From NCBI GenBank assembly GCA_937950385.1, contig CALFEA010000159.1, forward strand, positions 1 to 5,506: a stretch of 5,506 bases of DNA, in the 5' to 3' direction. Position 1 is the stretch's first letter. Each line of letters starts with the position of its first letter. The translations under genes and the position numbers were made by a program. The notes under the pieces were generated by a model, which saw only the letters and a program-made list of their open reading frames with translations, did not search any database and was not told the DNA's origin. This document shows positions 1-5,072 of this stretch, piece by piece. This DNA comes from an uncultured Altererythrobacter sp. GTDB taxonomy: Bacteria; Pseudomonadota; Alphaproteobacteria; Sphingomonadales; Sphingomonadaceae.

Positions 1-1399
1 CATCGCGGGTGATTTGCAACGCCGCTTTTTGGGATTGCCCTTTTTCCAAGGCTTTGCGCAAAGCCTCAACCGCTTCGCTGGCATCCTTCGCTGCTTTTGT
101 GGCTGTATCAACGCCCGCTTGCGGATCGCCTGCTGCGGCTATTTCTGCCCGCATTGAGTCATAGCGCCCCTGATCTTGCTCAAGCCGCGAAAGCCGTGTT
201 TCGGCCTGAGCGATCTCCGCTTCGGCAACGCGCCATTCCGCCTCGACGCCGGCATGATCGGCGGTGGCTTTGGCAAGCGCGAGTTCCGCTGTGCGGCTGG
301 CGCGGTCGCTATCCTCGGCCTTGTCGGCAAGGGCAGGGCGGCGGGCCTCGTCAGCCTCCAGCGCAGCGCCGCTGGCGATAATCTCTTTTTCTAGCCGCGT
401 CAGGGCATCGGCGGCATCGTGGGCGAGGCGGTCCGCGGCGCCGCGATCTTCTTCAAGGCGCGCCTTTTGCCGGTCGAGGTCGACCAGGCGCTGCTCGGCA
501 GCTTCCAATTGGCTGGTGAGCGAGGCCATCCGGTGGCCATGGGCGCTGGCATCATCGCGGCGGTCGGCCAATTCCTCGCGCGCTTCAGATATCGCAAGGG
601 CTGCAATTTTCTGCGCGGTTTCTGCCTCGCTCGCAGCTACCTGCGCTGTGACGACGCGTTCTTCTGCGGCCTTGGCTTTTGCGAGCGCATCCTCAGCTGA
701 TGCCGCCGCATCGCGCCAACGGGCATAGAGCAACCGCGCCTCTGCCACTTTGATCTGTTCGGATAAAAGCTTGTAGCGTTCCGCTTGTTTCGCTTGGCGG
801 CGCAGCGAGCTGATCTGGCTGTCCAGACCGGCCATAATATCATCGAGCCGCGCCAGATTGCGCTCGGTCTGGCGCAGTTTCAGCTCCGCATCCTTGCGCC
901 GCACATGCAGGCCAGCAATGCCTGCCGCCTCTTCGAGCATTTGCCGGCGTTCCGCAGGTTTCGCCGCGATCACTTGCGCGATTTTTCCTTGTGAAACCAG
1001 CGCTGGTGAATGCGCGCCAGTGGCCGCATCAGCAAAGGTAAGGGCGACATCTTTTGCTCGCACATCTGCGCCATTGAGCCGGTAGGCGCTGCCTGCGCCG
1101 CGCTCAATCCGGCGGGTGACGACCAGCTCTTCGCCCTCATCATCCTTGCCTTGCAAGACCACCTCGGCAAAGTCGCGGGGAGGGCGGGTTTGGGTTCCGG
1201 CAAAGATGACATCTTCCATCCCGCCAGAACGCATGCTCTTTGGCGAGTTTTCACCCATCACCCAGCGGATTGCCTCCAACAGGTTGGATTTGCCGCAGCC
1301 ATTGGGGCCGACAACGCCGGTTAGGCCGGGTTCAACGCGCAATTCGGCAGGCTCAACAAAGCTCTTAAATCCGCTGAGCTTCAGCCTGCTTATTTGCAC
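1..1399 (-). CDS. smc: Chromosome segregation/condensation ATPase SMC, N-terminal part (cut by left window edge)
   Basis: SMC is a DNA-binding ABC-type ATPase that, with ScpA and ScpB, compacts and resolves newly replicated chromosomes. The visible 466 residues hold the N-terminal half of the ATPase head: an opening [14 protein letters not shown] block, Walker [10 protein letters not shown] at residues 31-39, the [17 protein letters not shown] block at about 52-68, and a Q-loop (VSQGKI, Q137) followed by [15 protein letters not shown] at 147-161. From about residue 170 to the edge the protein is a long Ala/Glu/Lys/Arg-rich helix with heptad character, the first coiled-coil arm. The hinge, ABC signature and Walker B lie outside the window. 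I chose the GTG at 1399 because it begins the conserved N-terminus and has a purine-rich ribosome site 5 nt upstream; no in-frame ATG lies nearby upstream. The frame is open to the edge. It follows the CGGC lipoprotein gene by 49 bp with no convincing terminator, so co-transcription is likely. Confidence 0.96.
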   Translation of the reverse strand, partial: MQISRLKLSGFKSFVEPAELRVEPGLTGVVGPNGCGKSNLLEAIRWVMGENSPKSMRSGGMEDVIFAGTQTRPPRDFAEVVLQGKDDEGEELVVTRRIERGAGSAYRLNGADVRAKDVALTFADAATGAHSPALVSQGKIAQVIAAKPAERRQMLEEAAGIAGLHVRRKDAELKLRQTERNLARLDDIMAGLDSQISSLRRQAKQAERYKLLSEQIKVAEARLLYARWRDAAASAEDALAKAKAAEERVVTAQVAASEAETAQKIAALAISEAREELADRRDDASAHGHRMASLTSQLEAAEQRLVDLDRQKARLEEDRGAADRLAHDAADALTRLEKEIIASGAALEADEARRPALADKAEDSDRASRTAELALAKATADHAGVEAEWRVAEAEIAQAETRLSRLEQDQGRYDSMRAEIAAAGDPQAGVDTATKAAKDASEAVEALRKALEKGQSQKAALQITRD

Positions 1400-1404
1400 C
1401 GCAT

Positions 1405-1414
1405 CCCCCTTCTT
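1405..1414 (-). promoter_or_regulatory. Ribosome binding site that decides the smc GTG start
   Basis: On the minus strand AAGAAGGGGG ends 5 nt before the GTG at 1399. An ATG at 1404-1402 abuts the Shine-Dalgarno-like tract but is out of frame and would encode only MRCK before a stop at 1392-1390. Spacing and the conserved SMC N-terminus both favour the GTG. Confidence 0.65.
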
Positions 1415-1448
1415 ATTGGCCCGTTTACCCCTTTAGCGCTTGCGCAAA

Positions 1449-2198
1449 CTAGCGCGCGCCAGCCTTTTGCAACATGGGCTCCAGCGTGGTCCAGCTTTGG
1501 TTGCCAATGTTCTGACCGTTCAGGATGAAGGAAGGGGTTGAGGTGATGCCCAATTCCTCTGATTGCTTTTGCGAGCGTTCCGAGATCGCCTCAACCGTGG
1601 CTGTATCTGCCAGGCAAGTGCGCGCTTGATCCGCGCTCAGCCCGCGGGCTGCGAAGAAATCAATCAGGCCGGTTTCTTCGCCAATTTTCACAAACCGCTG
1701 ATCCATTGGCAGACCGTCTAGGCCCGCAAGACGCTCATTGGCCGCTTGCGCATTGGTCATGACTTCTTGGAAATTTGCCCATGCCTGATCGGACAAAGGA
1801 ACCATGCTTTCTGGCGCGCCGCAGCGCACCAATGTTGCAATCGCCAGATCGACCGGATCGCGCACCAGATTGCGCAATTCATAGCTGACCACGCCAGTTG
1901 AGATATACTGCTTTTTCAAAGGCTCGGATGCATCGGTTGAAAACCCAGCACAGCCGCCGCAAGTGTGCGAGGCATATTCAATAAGTTTAATCGGCGCATC
2001 GGGATTGCCGACGATATAGCCATCGCTTTCCGAAACAGTCACCGTTTCAGCCCAGCTTGCACCATCAGGGGCAGCGATTGCCTCGATTGGTTCGCCTTCC
2101 AATTCGCCTTCACCGGCGTCCTCTGAACCGCAGGCGGCAAGGCCAAGGACAAGCGTGGCGGCAAGCGTCGGGGCGGCAATGTGTTTCTTGAAATTCAT
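1449..2198 (-). CDS. DsbA-family thiol oxidoreductase lipoprotein with a CGGC active site
   Basis: A 249-residue thioredoxin-fold protein of the DsbA type, expected to act on protein cysteines in the periplasm. Residues 1-22 are a lipoprotein signal ending in lipobox LAAC (C23). The +2 residue is Gly, not the inner-membrane retention Asp, so outer-membrane anchoring facing the periplasm is my inference. A Glu/Asp/Gly-rich linker (about 24-45) precedes the domain. The CxxC is C80-G-G-C83, preceded by a strand ending EYASHT, and the cis-proline loop is T221-P222-S-F. The helical insertion carries two further cysteines, C126 and C195, at places matched in the upstream paralogue. The dipeptide between the catalytic cysteines is Gly-Gly instead of DsbA's Pro-His, so redox potential and direction (oxidase, isomerase or reductase) cannot be read from homology. 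The ATG at 2198 has AAAGGA 9 nt upstream (2213-2208). It lies 132 bp after the CPHC paralogue and 49 bp before smc, all leftward. Confidence 0.88.
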   Translation of the reverse strand: MNFKKHIAAPTLAATLVLGLAACGSEDAGEGELEGEPIEAIAAPDGASWAETVTVSESDGYIVGNPDAPIKLIEYASHTCGGCAGFSTDASEPLKKQYISTGVVSYELRNLVRDPVDLAIATLVRCGAPESMVPLSDQAWANFQEVMTNAQAANERLAGLDGLPMDQRFVKIGEETGLIDFFAARGLSADQARTCLADTATVEAISERSQKQSEELGITSTPSFILNGQNIGNQSWTTLEPMLQKAGAR

Positions 2199-2236
2199 CG
2201 GGCGATTTCCTTTGGTCCAATCGAATATTTTTACAG

Positions 2237-2252
2237 GCGAGGGCGGCCTCGC
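2237..2252. repeat. GC-rich hairpin (6-bp stem, 4-nt loop) between the two DsbA-like genes
   Basis: GCGAGG (2237-2242) and CCTCGC (2247-2252) are perfect reverse complements around a 4-nt loop. It lies 39 bp upstream of the lipoprotein start. Neither strand has a T-run directly after it, so it is not a standard intrinsic terminator. It could be an attenuating 5'-leader structure, a weak transcription end for the upstream genes, or a protein-binding dyad. Confidence 0.4.
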
Positions 2253-2270
2253 GATAAACAGAGTTTTACG

Positions 2271-2300
2271 CTATCCACAAGGGGGCTGAAAATCTACACA
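2271..2300 (+). promoter_or_regulatory. Pair of DnaA-box-like nonamers (tentative)
   Basis: CTATCCACA at 2271-2279 matches the DnaA box TTATCCACA at 8 of 9 positions. ATCTACACA at 2292-2300 is a poorer match (7 of 9 to TTATNCACA). Both have the same orientation, with starts 21 bp apart, about two helical turns. On the minus strand the first overlaps a weak -35-like TTGTGG (2280-2275), which has a poor -10-like TTTATC (2258-2253) 16 bp downstream, upstream of the lipoprotein-smc genes. About one 8-of-9 match is expected by chance in both strands of a window this size, so this is only a lead. Confidence 0.2.
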
Positions 2301-2316
2301 AAACACGCAGTTTGAA

Positions 2317-2328
2317 CGCAATATTGCG
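2317..2328. repeat. 12-bp perfect palindrome just after the CPHC DsbA-like gene
   Basis: CGCAATATTGCG is its own reverse complement and lies 2 bp beyond the stop codon at 2333-2331. As RNA from the minus strand it could form a short CGCA/TGCG stem, extended by two G-U pairs, without a following U-run. It is therefore a weak terminator candidate at best, and a dimeric operator is an alternative. No regulator is identified. Confidence 0.3.
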
Positions 2329-2330
2329 CC

Positions 2331-3086
2331 TTATTGGGCGCGTTTAGCCTTGATCGCTGTATCGATCTGCATTTGCAGCGGCTGCCAGCTGTGTGTGCCT
2401 TCCAGCAATGTGCCATCAATCGCAAAGCTGGGTGTGCCGGAAACATTCATGGCCTTGGCCTCTTCCATCGATTGGATCACAAGCGTGGTGGCGGCGTCAT
2501 TGTCGGATAAGCAGCGATCAATTTCGGTCCGCGAATAGCCGCGCCGCTCCATCAATTCTTCAAAGCCGAGATCGCTGGCAATGGCTTTGCGGGCCAATGT
2601 GCGATTGGGATTGCTCCAGCGCTGTTTTTGGCCGGGCGTCGCTTTGCGTGCTTCTTCGAGCCATTTGGGCTGTTCACCCATAAACAATGCGTGGTTTTGC
2701 GCGAATTTTGATGGCTCGCCGCAATTGGTGAGGACGGCAGCAGTCCAATCGATTGGGTCGCGGATGACATGGCGCACCTCTAGCGAGACACGGCCCGTGG
2801 GCACGTAATACAGCTTTATCGCCGGTTCGCCTTGGCGCGCGAAAGTGGCGCAATGCGGGCAAGTATAGCTGACATATTCCTTGATTTTGACGGCGGCATC
2901 CGGGTTGCCAAGCACATGTCCGCCGCCTGCGCGGGTAATGACCGTGCTCCACTGCGTGCCGCGAAGGTCGGCAGCGTCAGTCGCTGGCTTGTCTAAGTTC
3001 TTGTCAGTGTCTGCGTAGACTGGCGCTGCCAAAAGCGCAGCGGCCCCTGCCAGCATTAAGGTCATTCGAAATTTCAAAGCAATCAT
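2331..3086 (-). CDS. dsbA: Periplasmic DsbA-family protein-disulfide oxidoreductase (CPHC)
   Basis: A 251-residue exported thiol oxidoreductase, expected to introduce disulfides into periplasmic proteins and be reoxidised by a DsbB-type partner (family knowledge; no dsbB is in view). Residues 1-25 form a Sec signal (basic start, hydrophobic core, likely cleavage after VYA25). The catalytic motif is C76-P-H-C79, the classic DsbA dipeptide, and the cis-proline loop is T218-P219-S-F. The helical insertion has C122 and C192; a second conserved cysteine pair is known in alphaproteobacterial DsbA proteins such as Wolbachia alpha-DsbA1. It shares GNPDA, RDP(I/V)D, the extra cysteines and TPSF with the downstream lipoprotein, so the two are paralogues. 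The ATG at 3086 overlaps the dciA stop as ATGA, suggesting translational coupling. An AGGGA sits almost against the start, too close for ideal spacing. Met8 is an alternative start but would remove the basic signal N-region. The symbol is by family; orthology to E. coli DsbA is not proven. Confidence 0.9.
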   Translation of the reverse strand: MIALKFRMTLMLAGAAALLAAPVYADTDKNLDKPATDAADLRGTQWSTVITRAGGGHVLGNPDAAVKIKEYVSYTCPHCATFARQGEPAIKLYYVPTGRVSLEVRHVIRDPIDWTAAVLTNCGEPSKFAQNHALFMGEQPKWLEEARKATPGQKQRWSNPNRTLARKAIASDLGFEELMERRGYSRTEIDRCLSDNDAATTLVIQSMEEAKAMNVSGTPSFAIDGTLLEGTHSWQPLQMQIDTAIKAKRAQ

Positions 3087-3676
3087 TCCCTGTCTTTGTC
3101 TTCTGCCTTGTCACCCATCGTGCGCGCAAGCGATTCCAGCACTGTGCGCAGCTCTGGATCGCCAATATCGCGCAGGCTATCGCCCAATTCCATCGGTATG
3201 GGTTTGAGCGAGGGCGGCGGCTTTGGACGCTCTTCAGCAGATTGCGGCTGAACCTCGCCTTGCCGGATCTTTATTCGGGCAACAGCATTATAGCCGAAAA
3301 AGCGGTTTACCCGCTCCATAATTTCAGGGATCACTTGTTGGATCAGCGGGGCATGGGCGGGCACAACGACCAGCTGTAATATGCCTTCTGATTTTTCGCC
3401 CGGTGGGAAGCGGATCGCCTCTGGGCTGCACACTTTGGCATGGGTTGGCCCGACAATTTCCGGCCAGCGGGTTACAACATTGCTTTGCACAAAGCCGAAC
3501 CGGCGAAACGCCGTGCGCCCAATATGCGGCATAAGTTCGCCGACAGATTTGGCGCTGCCGCCGCGCGGGCGCTGGTATTTCTTACCGGCGCGCGTCTTGC
3601 CGCCCGCCTTTCTAGGAGCAGGCGTTCTGGCGCCATTGCCGGAGCTTTTGGGTTTATCGCTTTCCATTTCGCTCAT
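3083..3676 (-). CDS. dciA: DUF721/DciA-like protein, probable replicative helicase partner
   Basis: A 197-residue protein of the DUF721 family. DciA members interact with replicative helicase DnaB and are thought to assist its loading in bacteria lacking DnaC/DnaI-type loaders. The N-terminal 40 residues are a basic, Pro/Gly/Ser-rich and probably disordered tail. The DUF721 domain spans about 45-140, with the hallmark W71-P-E-I-V-G76, then SPEAIRF, a beta strand (ILQLVVVPAHA, 99-109), and a helix containing QQVIPEIMERVNRFFGY, leading to the closing strand ARIKIRQG. The C-terminal 50 residues are Pro-rich, then acidic and helical. The start at 3676 has Met4 (3667) as a close alternative; no strong Shine-Dalgarno is visible before either. 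It is the first of the leftward genes, 20 bp from divergent mutY, and its stop overlaps the dsbA start by 4 nt. The DUF721 assignment is firm; the helicase role is inferred from the family. Confidence 0.85.
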   Translation of the reverse strand: MSEMESDKPKSSGNGARTPAPRKAGGKTRAGKKYQRPRGGSAKSVGELMPHIGRTAFRRFGFVQSNVVTRWPEIVGPTHAKVCSPEAIRFPPGEKSEGILQLVVVPAHAPLIQQVIPEIMERVNRFFGYNAVARIKIRQGEVQPQSAEERPKPPPSLKPIPMELGDSLRDIGDPELRTVLESLARTMGDKAEDKDRE

Positions 3677-3696
3677 CCCAATGCCATAGCGCCGAT

Positions 3697-4740
3697 GTGA
3701 CTGCTAGCGACAACTCAATCTCTGCTCAATTGCTCCACTGGTATGACGCCCACGCGCGCGCATTGCCGTGGCGCAATCCGCCAGGCGCGCCTCGCCCTGC
3801 CGATCCCGCATGGCCTTACCGCGTGTGGCTGTCTGAGGTGATGTTGCAACAAACGACTGTTGCGGCGGTAAAGCCCTATTGGACGAAATTTGTGGAGACT
3901 TGGCCGACGGTTGAGGCGTTGGCAGCGGCCAATGAGGCCGATGTGATGAGCGCATGGGCAGGGCTAGGCTATTATTCCCGCGCCCGAAATCTGGTGAAAT
4001 GCGCGCGGGAAGTGGCTGAGTTAGGCGGGTTTCCAGATACCGAGGCTGAGCTTCTCAAACTGCCCGGCTTGGGCGCTTATACCGCTGCTGCGATTGCCAG
4101 CATCGCCTTTGGTCAGCGGGCCGTGGTGGTCGATGCCAATGTCGAGCGAGTGGTGTCACGGCTGGCCAACATCACGCAGCCGCTGCCAGCATCCCGCAAA
4201 GCCATCCGCGCTGCGGCAGAGGTGATAACGCCGGAAGCGCGGGCCGGTGATTTTGCCCAAGCCATGATGGATTTGGGCTCCAGCATATGCACCTCGCGCG
4301 ATTCCAAATGCTTGCTTTGCCCGCTTAGTAATATGTGTGCGGCGCGCAAAAAGGGTGATCCGGCGAGCCTACCAGTAAAGCCGCCGAAAAAGGCGAAACC
4401 GCAACGCAAGGGCCGCGCCTTTTGGATTGAGAACAGCCGGCGCGAAGTGTGGCTGGAGACGCGCAAAGGCACCGGCATGCTGGGCGGCATGCGATGCCTT
4501 CCCGATGATGGTTGGAGCGCGCAGGGTGATGGCTCCGGGGAGCTGATATTTGCAGGCGAGTGGGCGGAATTGGGCGCGGTCAGCCATGTGTTCACCCACG
4601 CTGCCCTAACCTTGAGCGTAGTGCGTTATCAGGGCGATGCACAGCCAGCAGGCGAGGGCGAATGGTGGCCCATTGATGCGATCGAAGAGGCCGGATTGCC
4701 GACGCTGTTCGCAAAGGCTGCACGGCTGGCTTTGGTCTAA
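3697..4740 (+). CDS. mutY: Adenine DNA glycosylase MutY
   Basis: MutY removes adenine mispaired with 8-oxoguanine, preventing G:C to T:A transversions. The 347 residues match the usual ~350. The catalytic Glu is E47 in W44-LSEVMLQQT-T54. GLGYYSRARNL (89-99) is a conserved MutY block. The helix-hairpin-helix is LPGLGAYTA (122-130), and the catalytic Asp is D146 in VDANVERV. The [4Fe-4S] cysteines are C198, C205, C208 and C214 with canonical C-x6-C-x2-C-x5-C spacing. A basic linker (PVKPPKKAKPQRK) leads to the NUDIX-like 8-oxoG-recognition domain, with F299-T-H301 at the place of the FSH loop. The second His often seen two residues on (FTHFHL) is Ala here. The GTG at 3697 is chosen because an LLHWYDAHARALPWR block follows near the N-terminus at normal distance; no convincing ribosome site precedes it. 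It is divergent from dciA (20 bp) and convergent with the small membrane protein (3 bp). Confidence 0.97.
   Translation: MTASDNSISAQLLHWYDAHARALPWRNPPGAPRPADPAWPYRVWLSEVMLQQTTVAAVKPYWTKFVETWPTVEALAAANEADVMSAWAGLGYYSRARNLVKCAREVAELGGFPDTEAELLKLPGLGAYTAAAIASIAFGQRAVVVDANVERVVSRLANITQPLPASRKAIRAAAEVITPEARAGDFAQAMMDLGSSICTSRDSKCLLCPLSNMCAARKKGDPASLPVKPPKKAKPQRKGRAFWIENSRREVWLETRKGTGMLGGMRCLPDDGWSAQGDGSGELIFAGEWAELGAVSHVFTHAALTLSVVRYQGDAQPAGEGEWWPIDAIEEAGLPTLFAKAARLALV
3701..3729 (-). promoter_or_regulatory. Candidate promoter for the dciA-led genes, inside the mutY 5' coding region
   Basis: On the minus strand TTGAGC (3729-3724) and TAGCAG (3706-3701) are 17 bp apart. The predicted start would fall near 3694, about 18 nt before the dciA ATG. 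The -10 match is poor (3 of 6). The idea rests mostly on geometry, since only 20 bp separate the two divergent genes, so any dciA promoter must overlap mutY codons. Confidence 0.22.
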
Positions 4741-4743
4741 AGC

Positions 4744-4965
4744 TTACAGCAGCCCGCCGCCCAGCGACAAGCGCACAACCGCGATCAATCCGATCACAAG
4801 GCAGAAGTTTCGCCCGCCATTGCTCGAGGATAATTGTCCCAGAACAATCCCGATGACGATCAGGGGCATCGCGATCCAATTGGCCCAGCCAAGAAACGGA
4901 ATAGTGGCGGGAATAACGATGATGAGGGAGATGATCCCAATGATATATGCAAATAGATTAACCAT
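4744..4965 (-). CDS. Small multi-spanning inner-membrane protein of unknown function
   Basis: A 73-residue, strongly hydrophobic protein with three probable membrane segments (about 4-25, 30-45 and 54-68), a Trp-containing turn FLGWANW at 24-30, a polar loop SSSNGGRN at 46-53 and a Gly-rich end (RLSLGGGLL). I recall similar short proteins (FLGW.NW, S..GR, RL.LGGG) among alphaproteobacteria, without assigned function. I prefer the ATG at 4965 over the in-frame ATG at 4995, because the 10-residue extension (MHRCHTHITH) is His-rich, unlike the rest, and would overlap the likely promoter. No ribosome site precedes 4965, and the promoter-like sequence would start RNA at or near that ATG, so the mRNA may be leaderless. 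Its stop is 3 bp from the mutY stop, with no terminator hairpin seen between the convergent genes. Confidence 0.72.
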   Translation of the reverse strand: MVNLFAYIIGIISLIIVIPATIPFLGWANWIAMPLIVIGIVLGQLSSSNGGRNFCLVIGLIAVVRLSLGGGLL

Positions 4966-4969
4966 GTGT

Positions 4970-5000
4970 GTTATATGGGTATGACACCTATGCATTTCAA
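4970..5000 (-). promoter_or_regulatory. Candidate promoter of the small membrane protein gene
   Basis: On the minus strand TTGAAA (5000-4995) is followed by CATATA (4977-4972, 17-bp spacing) or TATAAC (4975-4970, 19-bp spacing). Transcription would begin at about 4965-4963, on the ATG itself. An imperfect dyad, ATGGGT-N5-ACCTAT (4975-4991, plus strand), lies between the boxes and could be an operator; no regulator is evident. Confidence 0.35.
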
Positions 5001-5056
5001 GTCTTAATTGACCAGACAGGCCCGATCCCCCAAAGCTCTTTGCATAACAGTTTCGA

Positions 5057-5063
5057 AAGAGGA
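5057..5063 (+). promoter_or_regulatory. Ribosome binding site of the serine hydrolase gene
   Basis: AAGAGGA ends 9 nt before the ATG at 5073. This supports that start over the internal ATG at codon 17, which would delete the twin-arginine motif. A weak -10-like CATAAC (5043-5048) lies just upstream, without a clear -35. Confidence 0.6.
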
Positions 5064-5072
5064 TTTACCGCC

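Noticed and set aside
97..1436. Many plus-strand open frames of 69-154 codons and minus-strand frames of 63-94 codons across the left 1.4 kb
   Set aside because: They lie in other frames over smc, are low-complexity (Ala/Ser/Arg-rich on the plus strand) as expected opposite a GC-rich coiled-coil gene, and have no recognisable domain.
1433..1460. Short palindromic GCGC/TTGCGCAA sequences between the lipoprotein and smc, considered as a terminator
   Set aside because: The repeats are 4-8 bp, overlap each other, give no stable stem with a sensible loop, and no T-run follows.
4113..4595. A 160-codon minus-strand frame opposite mutY
   Set aside because: mutY has every catalytic and Fe-S residue intact in this stretch. 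The antisense frame has no domain, ribosome site or coherent composition.
4730..4760. Shared bidirectional terminator between mutY and the small membrane protein gene
   Set aside because: Only 3 bp separate the stops and I see no inverted repeat with a T-run on either strand.
5008..5013. TTGACC as a -35 box for the serine hydrolase
   Set aside because: No -10-like hexamer lies 16-19 bp downstream; the nearest, CATAAC at 5043, is 29 bp away.
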